Below are positions 1 through 10,421 of a stretch of DNA of 64,000 bases, piece after piece. The stretch is from JALYRV01 sp040902895. Lineage in GTDB: Bacteria > Acidobacteriota > Vicinamibacteria > Vicinamibacterales > SCN-69-37. Each line of letters begins with the position of its first letter. Position 1 is the first letter of the stretch. The translations under genes were made by a program, and so were the position numbers. A model generated the notes under the pieces. It was given only the letters and a program-made list of their open reading frames with translations, was not told where the DNA came from and did not search any database. The stretch lies in contig JBBDWL010000081.1 in NCBI GenBank assembly GCA_040902895.1, positions 1 through 64,000 of the forward strand, given 5' to 3'.

Positions 1-55
1 TCGAAGTTGAGGCCGAAGAGTGTTGTGCCGATCGCCGATCGCGGCCTCCGCCAGG
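1..55 (+). repeat. 55-bp direct repeat, copy 1
   Basis: Bases 1-55 are identical to 299-353. Both begin TCGAAGTTGAGGCCGAAGAG and end CTCCGCCAGG. The repeat may extend to the left of the window because copy 1 starts at its first base. The spacing between copy starts is 298 bp. Confidence 0.9.
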
Positions 56-155
56 TAGGGATAGCCCAAGGTAAATCGTAGATTGTAAATAGCATTGTCT
101 ATTGCGCTATCGTGCCCGTCGCCCTGTGACGCCGCGAGGACCACGCGGCCGCGGT

Positions 156-181
156 GGCGATCGGCACAACACTCTGCGGCC
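156..181 (-). repeat. inverted partial copy of the 55-bp repeat
   Basis: The reverse complement of 156-181 matches the core of both direct copies (11-36 and 309-334) at 25 of 26 positions. Transcripts through this region could therefore fold the middle copy against either flanking copy. Confidence 0.8.
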
Positions 182-233
182 GAATCTGAGACGGCCGACA
201 CGATCGTGCGTAAAACGGAGCGCAGGCCAGTGA

Positions 234-262
234 CACGGCAGCAGCTTTAGCTGCTGCCCGTG
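234..262 (+). repeat. GC-rich hairpin, REP-like
   Basis: CACGGCAGCAGC and GCTGCTGCCCGTG form a stem of about 12 bp with one bulge around a TTTA loop. No T-tract follows, so it is not a classical terminator. It resembles the short palindromic repeats seen elsewhere in this window, for example at 27511-27537. Confidence 0.5.
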
Positions 263-298
263 CCGGGACCACAGGCCGAGCATCCGTTTTACCGGCCG

Positions 299-353
299 TC
301 GAAGTTGAGGCCGAAGAGTGTTGTGCCGATCGCCGATCGCGGCCTCCGCCAGG
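299..353 (+). repeat. 55-bp direct repeat, copy 2
   Basis: Identical to bases 1-55. It ends 21 bp upstream of the proposed start codon of the aldo/keto reductase, so it forms most of that gene's leader. Confidence 0.9.
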
Positions 354-374
354 GTGTCGAGGTACTATGCGCTG

Positions 375-1358
375 ATGGAGTTCGTGAAACTTGGCCCGAC
401 AGGTGTGGATGTCTCACGTATCTGTCTGGGATGTATGACCTATGGCGATGCGTCGAAAGGGTCGCATCCCTGGACGCTGTCTGAAGATGACAGCCGCTCG
501 ATGATCCGGCAGGCCATCGACCTGGGCATCAACTTCTTCGATACCGCCAACAGCTATTCGGGCGGCACCAGCGAAGAGTTTCTCGGGCGCGCGCTGCGCG
601 ACTTCGCGCGGCGCGATGAAGTGGTCGTGGCCACCAAGGTTTACTTTCCCATTCGCAAGAACGTTCCGAACGCGGCCGGTCTGTCGCGCAAGGCGATCAT
701 GGCGGGCATCGACGCGAGCCTGGGCCGGCTCGGCATGGACTGCGTCGATCTGTATCAGATTCATCGCTGGGATTACGGCACGCCGATCGAAGAAACGCTC
801 GAGGCGCTGCACGATGTCGTGAAAGCCGGCAAGGCGCGCTACATCGGCGCGTCGTCGATGCACGCCTGGCAGTTCTGCAAGGCGCTGCATCTGGCGCAGC
901 TACATGGCTGGACCCGCTTCGTCACGATGCAGAACCATTACAACCTGCTCTATCGCGAAGAAGAGCGCGAGATGCTGCCGCTCTGCGCGGCCGAGGGGAT
1001 TGGCGTGATTCCGTGGAGCCCGCTGGCCCGCGGCCGGCTCACGCGCGAGTGGGACGAGGCGACGGAGCGGAGCAGGACCGACGAGTACGGCAGGACGCTC
1101 TATTCGGCAACGGTTGATGCCGATCGCCAGGTCGCCGAGGCGGTGGCGGCCATCGCGAGCGCGCGCGGATTGCCTCGCGCGCAGGTTGCGCTGGCGTGGC
1201 TGCTGAAGAATCCCTTGGTGACGGCGCCGATCGTCGGGGCCTCGAGGCCCGGGCATCTCGACGACGGCGTCGCGGCGCTGGGGGTGAAGCTGTCCGGCGA
1301 CGAGATCGCCGCGCTCGAGACGCCGTATGTGCCGCACGAAATTGCCGGCTTCTCGTAA
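375..1358 (+). CDS. aldo/keto reductase
   Basis: NADPH-dependent aldo/keto reductase of the bacterial YajO-like group, a cytosolic TIM-barrel enzyme of about 327 residues. The start was set at 375 because MEFVKLGPTG begins the conserved first strand; an upstream in-frame ATG at 318 would add 19 residues encoded by the repeat. The tetrad can be seen: Asp and Tyr in DTANSYSGG, Lys in VVATKVYF, His in YQIHRWDYGT. The C-terminal coenzyme loop has IVGASRPGHLDDG. The natural substrate cannot be inferred. The P-loop kinase gene that follows overlaps or closely abuts its end, which suggests co-transcription. Confidence 0.93.
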   Translation: MEFVKLGPTGVDVSRICLGCMTYGDASKGSHPWTLSEDDSRSMIRQAIDLGINFFDTANSYSGGTSEEFLGRALRDFARRDEVVVATKVYFPIRKNVPNAAGLSRKAIMAGIDASLGRLGMDCVDLYQIHRWDYGTPIEETLEALHDVVKAGKARYIGASSMHAWQFCKALHLAQLHGWTRFVTMQNHYNLLYREEEREMLPLCAAEGIGVIPWSPLARGRLTREWDEATERSRTDEYGRTLYSATVDADRQVAEAVAAIASARGLPRAQVALAWLLKNPLVTAPIVGASRPGHLDDGVAALGVKLSGDEIAALETPYVPHEIAGFS

Positions 1359-1773
1359 AGTCGAGTGCGTCATGCTCATCGGTCTCCCGGCGGCGGGAAA
1401 AACGACGCTCTATCGCGAGCGGTTCGCGGCGACACACCGGCACATCTCGAAGGATCTGATGCCGAACGTCCGGAACAAGATGAAGCGGCAGGCCGAGATG
1501 ATTGCCGCTGCTCTGGCGGCAGGCGAATCATTCGTGGTCGACAACACCAACGCAACGCGCGCCGAACGCGCCGCTATCATCGAGCAGGCCCTAGCCGCTG
1601 GCGCGCGCGTGACGGGCTATTTGCTGGACGTGACCACGAGAGAAGCCGTCGCGCGCAACCGCACGCGCGAAGGCAAGGCGCGCGTGCCCGACGTGGCGAT
1701 CTTCACGGTCGCGAAGAAGCTCGAGGCACCGGTGATGGATGAGGGGTTTGACGAAATTATTTCCATCCGCTGA
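1327..1773 (+). CDS. AAA_33-type P-loop kinase/ATPase
   Basis: Small cytosolic P-loop protein resembling the kinase half of polynucleotide kinases. Walker A is GLPAAGKTT near the N-terminus, and the FVVDNTNATRAERA segment matches the conserved second motif of that family. The phosphate acceptor is unknown. Two starts are possible: ATG 1327, which overlaps the aldo/keto reductase by 32 bp, or ATG 1372. I kept 1327 because starting at 1372 removes most of the beta strand before Walker A. The 3' end overlaps the convergent MBL/rhodanese gene by 17 bp. Confidence 0.85.
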   Translation: MCRTKLPASRKVECVMLIGLPAAGKTTLYRERFAATHRHISKDLMPNVRNKMKRQAEMIAAALAAGESFVVDNTNATRAERAAIIEQALAAGARVTGYLLDVTTREAVARNRTREGKARVPDVAIFTVAKKLEAPVMDEGFDEIISIR

Positions 1774-3163
1774 AGTTGCCGTCGACGTGCACGACCGTGA
1801 CGTCGTGCGCCGCGAGATAGGCCGATGACACGGCAGCCCGCGCGCCGGCGGCGCAGTGCACGTACACGGGCGCGTCGGACGGAAACACCGGCTTCACCGC
1901 GCGCAGGCGCGTGTGTGCGATGTTGACGGCGGCCGGCACGTGGCGCGCCTCGTATTCGCCGTGGCCGCGCACGTCCAGCACCGTCATTGGCGCAGCCTGC
2001 CTGCGCTTTTCGAATTCCGCGAAGTCAATCGACTCGATCGCCGAGAGCCGGCCGCCCGCTTCCTTGAAGCCGGCGAAGACGTCTGGTGTGGCCCATCCAC
2101 GGATGTCGTCATAGCCGATTCGAACGAGATCGCGTACCGCCGCAGCCACGTCCGCTTCATCGATCAGCAGGACGATCGGTTTCGTCGGATCGAGCAGCGA
2201 ACCAACCACCGTGGGAAACGACTTGTCGAACGGCGCATAGAACGCGCCGGCCACATGCTCGCGCATGAAGACCTGCCGGTTCCTGCGTGTATCGATTACC
2301 TGCGCGGTTGTGGCGGCATCCACCAGGTGCCGCGCATCGAGCCGCGCGGGCGCAGGCAGACCGCCCAGCACCGGCGGTCCCGAAAGATTCAATTGCTTCA
2401 TCCGCGCGAAATACACCGGCGGCTCGGGCTGGCCGCTCAAAATGAAGTCGATGAACGGCCTGGATCCTCGCACCGCCTCGGCAATCGCCGGCGAAAACCG
2501 CCGTTCGTATCCCACCGTCGTAGACGGGATTGCGCCGAGCGCCTTGCCGCACGCGCTGCCCGCGCCATGTCCGGGCCACACCTGCAGGAAGTCGGGAAGC
2601 CGCAGAAACTCGCTCGCCGATTCGTACAACCGCTGCGCCGACGGTTCGCGCGCGCCCTCGACGCCGGCGGCGGTCTCGAGCAGATCGGGCCGTCCGAGAT
2701 CACCCACGAACACGAAGTCGCCAGACGCCACGCCCATCGGCTCTGATGCGCCCGCACCGCGATCCGTGATCACAAACGACAGATGCTCCGGCGTGTGCCC
2801 AGGCGTGTGCCAGGCCCGAAGCTCGATGCGGCCGATGGAAAACGTATCGCCATCCTTCAGCAGTGTGGCGTCAACGCCATCGGCGGCCGGCCACTGATAC
2901 TGCCAGCCGGGACCGCCTTCGGCCGACAGGAAAATCCGGATGCCCGGCATCCGCTGCGCCAGCTCGCGCGTGCCCGACAGGAAATCAGCATGCACGTGCG
3001 TCTCGGTAGCCGCCACGAGCTTCAGGTTCTCCTTCGCCGCCGCCTCGATATACCGTTCGACATCGCGCTCGGGGTCGATGACGATGGCTTCGCCGGTTTG
3101 CTGGCAGCCTATGAGATAGGCGTTCTGCGCCAGGTGGTCGTCCGTAATCTGTCGTACCAGCAT
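1757..3163 (-). CDS. MBL-fold hydrolase with rhodanese domains
   Basis: Protein of 468 residues. An N-terminal metallo-beta-lactamase fold of the ETHE1/persulfide-dioxygenase type has the metal motif THVHAD at about residues 55-60 and later HTPGHTPEH. It is followed by two rhodanese-like domains. The first lacks an active-site Cys (VIDTRRNRQVF region); the last carries CAAGAR, whose Cys can accept sulfane sulfur. Proteins with this architecture act on glutathione persulfide or move sulfane sulfur in the cytosol. The start at 3163 gives MLVRQITDDHLAQNAYLI; a longer frame upstream is an antisense artefact. The divergent amidase starts only 16 bp away. Confidence 0.9.
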   Translation of the reverse strand: MLVRQITDDHLAQNAYLIGCQQTGEAIVIDPERDVERYIEAAAKENLKLVAATETHVHADFLSGTRELAQRMPGIRIFLSAEGGPGWQYQWPAADGVDATLLKDGDTFSIGRIELRAWHTPGHTPEHLSFVITDRGAGASEPMGVASGDFVFVGDLGRPDLLETAAGVEGAREPSAQRLYESASEFLRLPDFLQVWPGHGAGSACGKALGAIPSTTVGYERRFSPAIAEAVRGSRPFIDFILSGQPEPPVYFARMKQLNLSGPPVLGGLPAPARLDARHLVDAATTAQVIDTRRNRQVFMREHVAGAFYAPFDKSFPTVVGSLLDPTKPIVLLIDEADVAAAVRDLVRIGYDDIRGWATPDVFAGFKEAGGRLSAIESIDFAEFEKRRQAAPMTVLDVRGHGEYEARHVPAAVNIAHTRLRAVKPVFPSDAPVYVHCAAGARAAVSSAYLAAHDVTVVHVDGNFSGWK

Positions 3164-3179
3164 CGGGATAGCATAAAGG

Positions 3180-4727
3180 ATGCCCCGACTCCTGCTTTGT
3201 TCTGTTTTCGTGACGCTGGCCGGAGCGGAGCTATTGAGCCAGCGTGCTTCGAGGGTGGCGGGCTTCACGCTCGAGGAGGCCACCATCCAGGGTGTCCACG
3301 CCGCCTTCACACGCGGCACGCTGACGTGCCGGGGTCTGGTCGACATGTACCTGCGGCGCATCGAGCGCCACGACAAACAGGGCGCCGCCATCAACGCCAT
3401 CGTCGAAATCAATCCAAAGGCGCGGGAGGAGGCCGCCGCTCTCGATCGGCGCTTCAGACAGTCGGGACTGACCGGACCCCTGCACTGCGTGCCGGCCATC
3501 GTGAAAGACAACTTCGAAACGATCGGACTGCAGTCGGCGGCCGGCTCGCTGGCATTCAAGGGCTTCGTGTCGCCGAAGGATGCCTTTCAGGTGCGGCGCA
3601 TCAAAGAGGCCGGCGCGATCGTGCTGGCGAAATCGAACATGGCGGAATTCGCCTTCACGCCGTACGAAACCGTGAGCTCGATTCTTCCGGGCTATACGCG
3701 CAATCCATACGCCCTGAACCGCGTCACCGCGGGATCGAGCGGAGGCACGGCTGCCGCCATGGCGGCGAATTTCGGGTTGATCGGACTCGGCTCCGATACA
3801 GGCAATTCGATCCGCGGCCCCGCTTCGCATCAGGCGCTGGCCGGCATCAGATCCACGATGGGACTCACCAGCCGCGGGGGAGTAGTGCCGCTCAATCTGC
3901 TCGCCGACATCGCGGGACCGATGACGCGCACGCTCGCCGATGCCGTTGCGGTGCTCCAGGTGATCGCGGGATACGACCCGGACGATCCTGCGACCGAGGC
4001 CGCGCGCGGCCGGGAGATTCCCAGCTACGCGGCGAGCCTCGCGCGCGGCGGACTGAAGGGCGCGCGTATTGGCATTCTGCGGCAGGCGTACGAGCGCCCG
4101 ACAACGGATCCTGAAATCGTCAAGGTATTCGACGCGGCGGTGAGCCACATGCGCCGGGCCGGTGTCACCATCGTCGATCCCGTGCGCGTGGATTTATCGA
4201 ACGTGCGCCGGCCTCAGGGCGTGGGCCAATGCGGCGGATTCAAGTACGACATGAACCGGTATCTGGCGGGCCTTGGCGCCGCGGCGCCGCAGAAAGATCT
4301 TGCGGCTATCGTGCGTTCGCGCCAGTTTCACCCGACGGTGCAGCGCAGGCTCGAAACATCACAGGAAGGAACCGAGAACGGTCCTGAGTCACCCGCGTGC
4401 AACGCGGACCAGGAATATCGCGCGGCGTTCCGCGCGGCGGTCGACGCCGTCATGGACCGCGAAACGCTCGACGCGTTCATCTATCCGACGTGGAGCAATC
4501 CGCCGCGTCTGATCGGCGACCTCAACACGCCGCACGGCGACAACAGTCAGGTCTTCTCTCCGGTCACCGGTTACCCGGCGATCAACGTGCCGATGGGATA
4601 TACGCGAGGCACCACGCTGCCGGCCGGTATAACGTTCTTCGGCCGCGCGTGGGACGAAGCGCGGCTGATCCGGCTCGCGTACGCTTACGAGCAGCTCACG
4701 CGCCACCGCCGGAAGCCGCCGCTCTGA
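3180..4727 (+). CDS. secreted amidase-signature hydrolase
   Basis: Amidase-signature enzyme of 515 residues that hydrolyses C-N bonds of amides. The expected triad is present: Lys109 in VKDNF, cis-Ser186 in GSSGGT and nucleophile Ser210 in TGNSIRGPAS. An N-terminal hydrophobic stretch (MPRLLLCSVFVTLAGAELL) looks like a signal sequence, so it probably works in the envelope. The substrate is unknown. AAAGG sits just before the ATG. Its 3' end overlaps a convergent small gene by 32 bp. A second, Tat-exported amidase lies at 15290-16999. Confidence 0.93.
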   Translation: MPRLLLCSVFVTLAGAELLSQRASRVAGFTLEEATIQGVHAAFTRGTLTCRGLVDMYLRRIERHDKQGAAINAIVEINPKAREEAAALDRRFRQSGLTGPLHCVPAIVKDNFETIGLQSAAGSLAFKGFVSPKDAFQVRRIKEAGAIVLAKSNMAEFAFTPYETVSSILPGYTRNPYALNRVTAGSSGGTAAAMAANFGLIGLGSDTGNSIRGPASHQALAGIRSTMGLTSRGGVVPLNLLADIAGPMTRTLADAVAVLQVIAGYDPDDPATEAARGREIPSYAASLARGGLKGARIGILRQAYERPTTDPEIVKVFDAAVSHMRRAGVTIVDPVRVDLSNVRRPQGVGQCGGFKYDMNRYLAGLGAAAPQKDLAAIVRSRQFHPTVQRRLETSQEGTENGPESPACNADQEYRAAFRAAVDAVMDRETLDAFIYPTWSNPPRLIGDLNTPHGDNSQVFSPVTGYPAINVPMGYTRGTTLPAGITFFGRAWDEARLIRLAYAYEQLTRHRRKPPL

Positions 4728-4995
4728 TCTTCGCAACGGCGCGCGCCTCGTCATCCTGGATGCGCGCGACGTCGCGGCGGTGCTGCTCGGCGAGCTCCTC
4801 GAGCTGGGCGGGATCGAACGTGCCGGCGACTTTCGACTTGTGCAGAATCTCGGCTTCGGCCATTTTCGCCGCGTACAACGACCGCGCCTCGGCAATCGCC
4901 GCGCGCTGGTCGTCGGTCAGCGGCGTTTCGACGCGCCCCTCTTCCGCGTCTTTCTTGCGGAGCCGCTCCATCGCGAGTTCGTAGGAAGACTTCAC
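4696..4995 (-). CDS. small conserved-looking coiled-coil protein
   Basis: A 99-residue acidic, charged protein of unknown function. It starts VKSSYELAMERLRKKDAEEG from a GTG at 4995; ATG 4974 is an alternative. Long helices rich in Ala, Glu, Arg and Lys suggest a helical hairpin or coiled coil, with no signal peptide or membrane segment. GC-rich third positions and a coherent helical pattern support a real gene. It overlaps the convergent amidase by 32 bp and lies 37 bp from the divergent haemoglobin start, across a heptamer array. Confidence 0.7.
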   Translation of the reverse strand: MKSSYELAMERLRKKDAEEGRVETPLTDDQRAAIAEARSLYAAKMAEAEILHKSKVAGTFDPAQLEELAEQHRRDVARIQDDEARAVAKIRAAASGGGA

Positions 4996-5000
4996 TCTGA

Positions 5001-5028
5001 CAGAATACAGGAGACAGGAGGCAGAATA
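5001..5028 (+). repeat. heptamer tandem array (CAGAATA type)
   Basis: Four units, CAGAATA, CAGGAGA, CAGGAGG and CAGAATA, fill the gap between divergent genes. The third and fourth units create AGGAGG at 5016-5021, a good Shine-Dalgarno sequence 11 bp before the GTG of the haemoglobin gene. The reverse complement matches the array at 17994-18021. Confidence 0.85.
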
Positions 5029-5032
5029 CGAA

Positions 5033-5428
5033 GTGCTGAGTGAAGAGCAGGTGTTGGCGACGGTCGGCGAAGAGGGTTTCACCAGACTTGTGGCGGCGTT
5101 TTATCGGCAGATTCCCGACGATGACATTCTGGGGCCGATGTATCGGGCGGCCGAGGCAGATGAACCGGAGGCGGCCGAAGCGCGGCTTCGCGACTTTCTG
5201 ATTTTCAGGTTCGGCGGCTCGACGCGCTATATCGAGCGGCGCGGGCATCCGGCGCTGCGCATGCGCCATTTCAGGTTCGCGGTCGATCCGGCCGCGCGCG
5301 ATCGCTGGGTGCAGCTGATGGACAACGCGCTCGATGAAACGGCGCTGCCGCCCGAGGCCGACGAAACACTGCGCGCATTCTTTCGCGGCGTTGCATCATT
5401 CTTGATAAACAGACCAGGAGCCTCATGA
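5033..5428 (+). CDS. group II truncated haemoglobin
   Basis: A 131-residue haem protein of the 2/2 globin family, probably group II (trHbO). The proximal His is H79 in HPALRMRHF; Tyr24 is the expected distal B10 Tyr and the Trp in DRWVQLM the G8 Trp that marks group II. Such proteins bind O2 or scavenge NO and peroxide in the cytosol. The GTG start at 5033 is fixed by AGGAGG at 5016-5021, which is itself part of a heptamer array. Its stop overlaps the start of the DapA-like gene by 4 bp, so the two are translationally coupled. Confidence 0.92.
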   Translation: MLSEEQVLATVGEEGFTRLVAAFYRQIPDDDILGPMYRAAEADEPEAAEARLRDFLIFRFGGSTRYIERRGHPALRMRHFRFAVDPAARDRWVQLMDNALDETALPPEADETLRAFFRGVASFLINRPGAS

Positions 5429-6348
5429 GATTCTCAGGCGTGTTTTCAGTACTGCCGACACCGTTCACCGAACGTGGCGATGTCGATCACGACAGCCTCC
5501 GCCGCATCGTCGACCAGGCCATCGCCGCGGGCGTGGACGGCGTCACGGTGCTTGGCGTCACGAGCGAAGTGGCGCGGCTCGACGAGCGCGAGCGGCGCGA
5601 GGTGCTGCAGACGATCGCGAAACAGATCGACGGCAGCGCTCGGCGCATGCAGATGGTGGCCGGCGCGACGGCCGATGGCCTGAGAACCTGCATCAGTTAT
5701 ACGCGCGAGGCGCGCGAGATGGGCGCCACGGCTGTGATGATCAGTCCGCCGCGCATGCCCAAGCTCAACTCCGAGGCGGTGGTGCGGCACTTCCGCGATG
5801 TCGCTGCCGCAGTCGACATCCCAATCGTCGTGCAGGACTATCCGCCGATCTCCGGCTTCGCGATGGAGCCGGCGCTGCTCGTGCGCATCGCTCGCGAAGT
5901 GCCGCAGGCACGCACGATCAAGCTCGAGGATCCGCCGACGCCATTGAAAGTCTCGCGCATCCTGGCAAGCTCCGACGGTATCGCAGTCGATATTTTCGGC
6001 GGCCTCGGCGGCGTGTTTCTGCTCGAGGAGTTGATGGCGGGCACCGCCGGCGCGATGACGGGCTTTGCCTATCCGGAGGCGCTTGTCGAGATCGTCACGC
6101 TCTTCAAGAGCGGCCAGGTGGATGCCGCGGCCGACGTCTTCTATGACTTCGTGCCGCTGATGCGCTTCGAATTTCAGGAAGGGATCGGCATGGCAATCCG
6201 CAAGGAAGTGCTCAGGCGACGCGGCGCGCTGACTCATCCGGGTGTGCGTCCGCCGGGTGCCGTGCTCGACCCCGGGACCCTCGCGGCCCTCGATCGTCTG
6301 CTCGAATGGACGCGCTCGAGGCGCCAGGTGTCGTGGATGGGTGTGTAA
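5425..6348 (+). CDS. DapA-family lyase/aldolase
   Basis: Dihydrodipicolinate synthase-like class I aldolase of 307 residues. The Schiff-base Lys is K166 in TIKLEDPP and the catalytic Tyr is Y139 in VQDYPP. The GVTSEVARL segment replaces the usual GTTGE loop of true DapA, so the substrate may be a different 2-keto acid or sugar acid. It is coupled to the haemoglobin gene by an ATGA overlap, an unusual pairing. About 130 bp without a gene follow; I find no clear terminator there. Confidence 0.88.
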   Translation: MRFSGVFSVLPTPFTERGDVDHDSLRRIVDQAIAAGVDGVTVLGVTSEVARLDERERREVLQTIAKQIDGSARRMQMVAGATADGLRTCISYTREAREMGATAVMISPPRMPKLNSEAVVRHFRDVAAAVDIPIVVQDYPPISGFAMEPALLVRIAREVPQARTIKLEDPPTPLKVSRILASSDGIAVDIFGGLGGVFLLEELMAGTAGAMTGFAYPEALVEIVTLFKSGQVDAAADVFYDFVPLMRFEFQEGIGMAIRKEVLRRRGALTHPGVRPPGAVLDPGTLAALDRLLEWTRSRRQVSWMGV

Positions 6349-6480
6349 GCAGGTGCTTAGTACGGCCCGGAAACGGCCAAGGTGCACTAATCCCAGCCAT
6401 ATAAGTCGCTGCGCGCAAAGGTCTTAACAGAACTGTCATTACGGCACGCCCTTTGGAGTTCATTTCGTCGTTCGGGCTTG

Positions 6481-7188
6481 ATGCCCTGCGACGTTATGGC
6501 TGCAAAAGACCGAAGAGGACTACTCAACGCGCTCACTGGCCCATTCGGGGCCGGCCGCCGCAGGTCTGATCGGCGCGATCCGAGCCATCCCGCAACCTAT
6601 TCCGGACCCGATCGCCGCCGCGGCGAGCGCCGCCGTCGGACCACGCGAGGTCTGTTGTTTGCCGCGTTCACGCTGGCCGGCGCGGGCACACCGTGGACGC
6701 TGCAGAACACGATGAACCCCACCGTGCAAGTCACCGAAGGCAACTTCCGCGTGGCCGCCTCCGCGGCACCCGCCAGGCCCGAGGGCCGCTTCGACAGGCT
6801 CATCACCGAGGCGGCGACCACGTATGGCGTCGACGTCGATCTGATCCGCGCCGTCATCAAGGCCGAGTCGAACTTCAACCCCCGCGCGCGGTCGCCGGTC
6901 GGCGCCGAGGGGCTCATGCAGCTGATGCCCGCACTGCAGAAAGACTTCGGCATCACCGATCCGTTCGATCCGCGGCAGAACGTCATGGGCGGCGTCCGCT
7001 ATCTGCGCAAGCTGCTCGACAAGCATGGCGGCAACGTGGCGCTTGCGCTGGCCAGCTATAACGCCGGGCCGGGCAACGTCGCCCGCTACGGCGGCATCCC
7101 GCCGTTCCGGGAGACCCGCAACTACGTGAAGAAGATCACGGGATTCTGGAACCGCGCCGCCAACACCGATCCGCGCACGACCGAGTAA
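6481..7188 (+). CDS. membrane-anchored lytic transglycosylase
   Basis: SLT-domain murein transglycosylase of about 235 residues that cleaves the glycan strand and forms 1,6-anhydro-muramyl ends. An Arg-rich cytoplasmic N-terminus (about 25-57) and one hydrophobic segment (about 57-70) suggest a membrane anchor. The SLT domain starts near 105; catalytic Glu is E129 in IKAESNFNP, followed by GLMQLMP and LASYNAGPGNV. ATG 6481 was chosen over TTG 6478; ATG 6496 is also possible. GGAG at 6455 is too far upstream to be decisive. SerA follows after 9 bp. Confidence 0.9.
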   Translation: MPCDVMAAKDRRGLLNALTGPFGAGRRRSDRRDPSHPATYSGPDRRRGERRRRTTRGLLFAAFTLAGAGTPWTLQNTMNPTVQVTEGNFRVAASAAPARPEGRFDRLITEAATTYGVDVDLIRAVIKAESNFNPRARSPVGAEGLMQLMPALQKDFGITDPFDPRQNVMGGVRYLRKLLDKHGGNVALALASYNAGPGNVARYGGIPPFRETRNYVKKITGFWNRAANTDPRTTE

Positions 7189-8791
7189 GATTCCGACGTG
7201 AAGATCGTCGTCGCCGATGACATGCCGGCAGACGCCCTGTTGCCGCTCTCGGAGCGCGGCTGGGACGTCGTCGCCACCTCCGGACAATCCACAGACACGC
7301 TGCTCGCCGCGCTCGCCGACGCGGATGCGCTGATCGTGCGCAGCGCGACGAAAGTGACCGCTGCGCTGCTCGAAGCCGGCCCGCACCTGCGTATCGTCGC
7401 GCGCGCGGGCACCGGCGTGGACACGATCGACGTGCCGGCGGCGACGGCGCGCGGCGTGCTGGTCGTGAATGCGCCCGGCGCCAACAGCGTCAGCGTCGCG
7501 GAGCTGGCGATGGCGATGATGCTGTCGCTCGCGCGCCACACGCCCGCGGCCGACCGCACGATGAAGGAAGGCAAGTGGGAGAAGAAGGCCTTCGCGGGCA
7601 TCGAGCTGCGCGGCAAGACGCTCGGCCTCGTCGGCTTCGGTCGCATCGGCCAGGAAGTGGCGCGGCGCGCGCAGGCCTTCGAGATGCGCGTGGTCGCGCA
7701 CGATCCGTTTCTGGCGATCGAGGTGGCGCAGGAATCAGGCGTGGAGCTGGTCTCGCTCGATGATCTCTGCCGGCGGGCCGAATGGATTTCGCTGCATCTG
7801 CCCTCGACGCCCGCCACGCGGCACATTTTCGGACGCGAGCGCATCCAGGCCTGCCGCAAAGGCGTGCGCATCATCAATACCGCGCGCGGCGAGCTCGTCG
7901 ACGCCGATGCGCTCGCAGACGCGATTGAAGCCGGCCATGTCGCGGGCGCCGGCATCGACGTGTTCGAGACCGAGCCGCCGACCGATAATCGGCTGCAGAC
8001 GCTGCCGCAGGTGGTTGCCGCGCCGCATCTGGGCGCGTCCACCAGAGAAGGACAGCAGGCGGCCGCGGTCGACACCGTCGCTGCCGTTGAGGCCTTTCTC
8101 GCGCGCGGCGACGTGCAGAACGCCGTCAATCTGGCCTCGCCCTCGAAGAGTGTGGCGGCCACGCTGCAGCCCTACGTTGCGCTTGCCGAGCGGCTGGGCC
8201 GTCTCGGCGGTCAGCTGGCCTCGGGCCGCATCGCGTCGATGGGCGTGAGAACGTACGGCGAAGTCGCCGACTCTCCGCATCCCATTGTCGCCACCGCCGC
8301 GGTGTCGGGGCTGCTGTCGTCGATTCTTTCCGAAGGCGTGTCGGTGGTCAATGCGCGCCAGCTTGCGGCCGACCGCAGAATCGAAATCGCCGAAACCGTC
8401 AGCCAGCGTCCGCGCCGCTTTGTCGGTGTCGTGTCACTGCAGGTCCACACTGTCGACGAAAAGGGCGTGGCGGCCACGCGCTGGTTGGAGGGAGTCGTCG
8501 CGCACGGCCGTGATCCGCGCCTGGTGCTTGTAGACGGCATTGACGTCGACGCGCCGCTCGACGGCACCGTGCTCGTGATCTGCAACGACGATCGGCCAGG
8601 CGTTGTCGGCGGCGTCGGCACCGTGCTCGGGGATCACGGCATCAACATCGCGAGCCTGTCGCTCGGCAGGAAGGATGGCGTGGCGGTGGCCATCGCGGCG
8701 CTGGATATTGACGAAGAGGACCCGGCGGCGGTGCGGAACGCGGATCCCGACATGGAGGCACTCGAGCGCGCACTGCGGGCCGTGCCGGCCG

Positions 8792-10417
<1,626 letters not shown>

Positions 10418-10421
10418 GAGT

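Larger units (their letters stand above)
1..374. other. non-coding, repeat-bearing left edge
   Basis: I see no convincing gene in this stretch. It holds two direct copies of a 55-bp sequence, one inverted partial copy, a GC hairpin and, at 71-91, three heptamer-like units of the form GTAAATN/GTAGATT in an AT-richer patch. That patch could carry a promoter for the aldo/keto reductase, but I cannot pick a clear -35/-10 pair. A 74-codon open frame at 260-484 runs over the reductase start and has no protein-like character. The repeat may continue to the left of the window. Confidence 0.6.

Noticed and set aside
1..353. CRISPR array
   Set aside because: Only two direct copies, 243 bp apart and 55 bp long, with an inverted copy between; no cas genes.
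260..484. 74-codon frame at the left edge
   Set aside because: Overlaps the aldo/keto reductase start in another frame and is largely encoded by the 55-bp repeat.
6349..6480. Possible riboswitch before the lytic transglycosylase
   Set aside because: A short GGCC-based hairpin is present, but the conserved bases of c-di-AMP or c-di-GMP riboswitches are not found.
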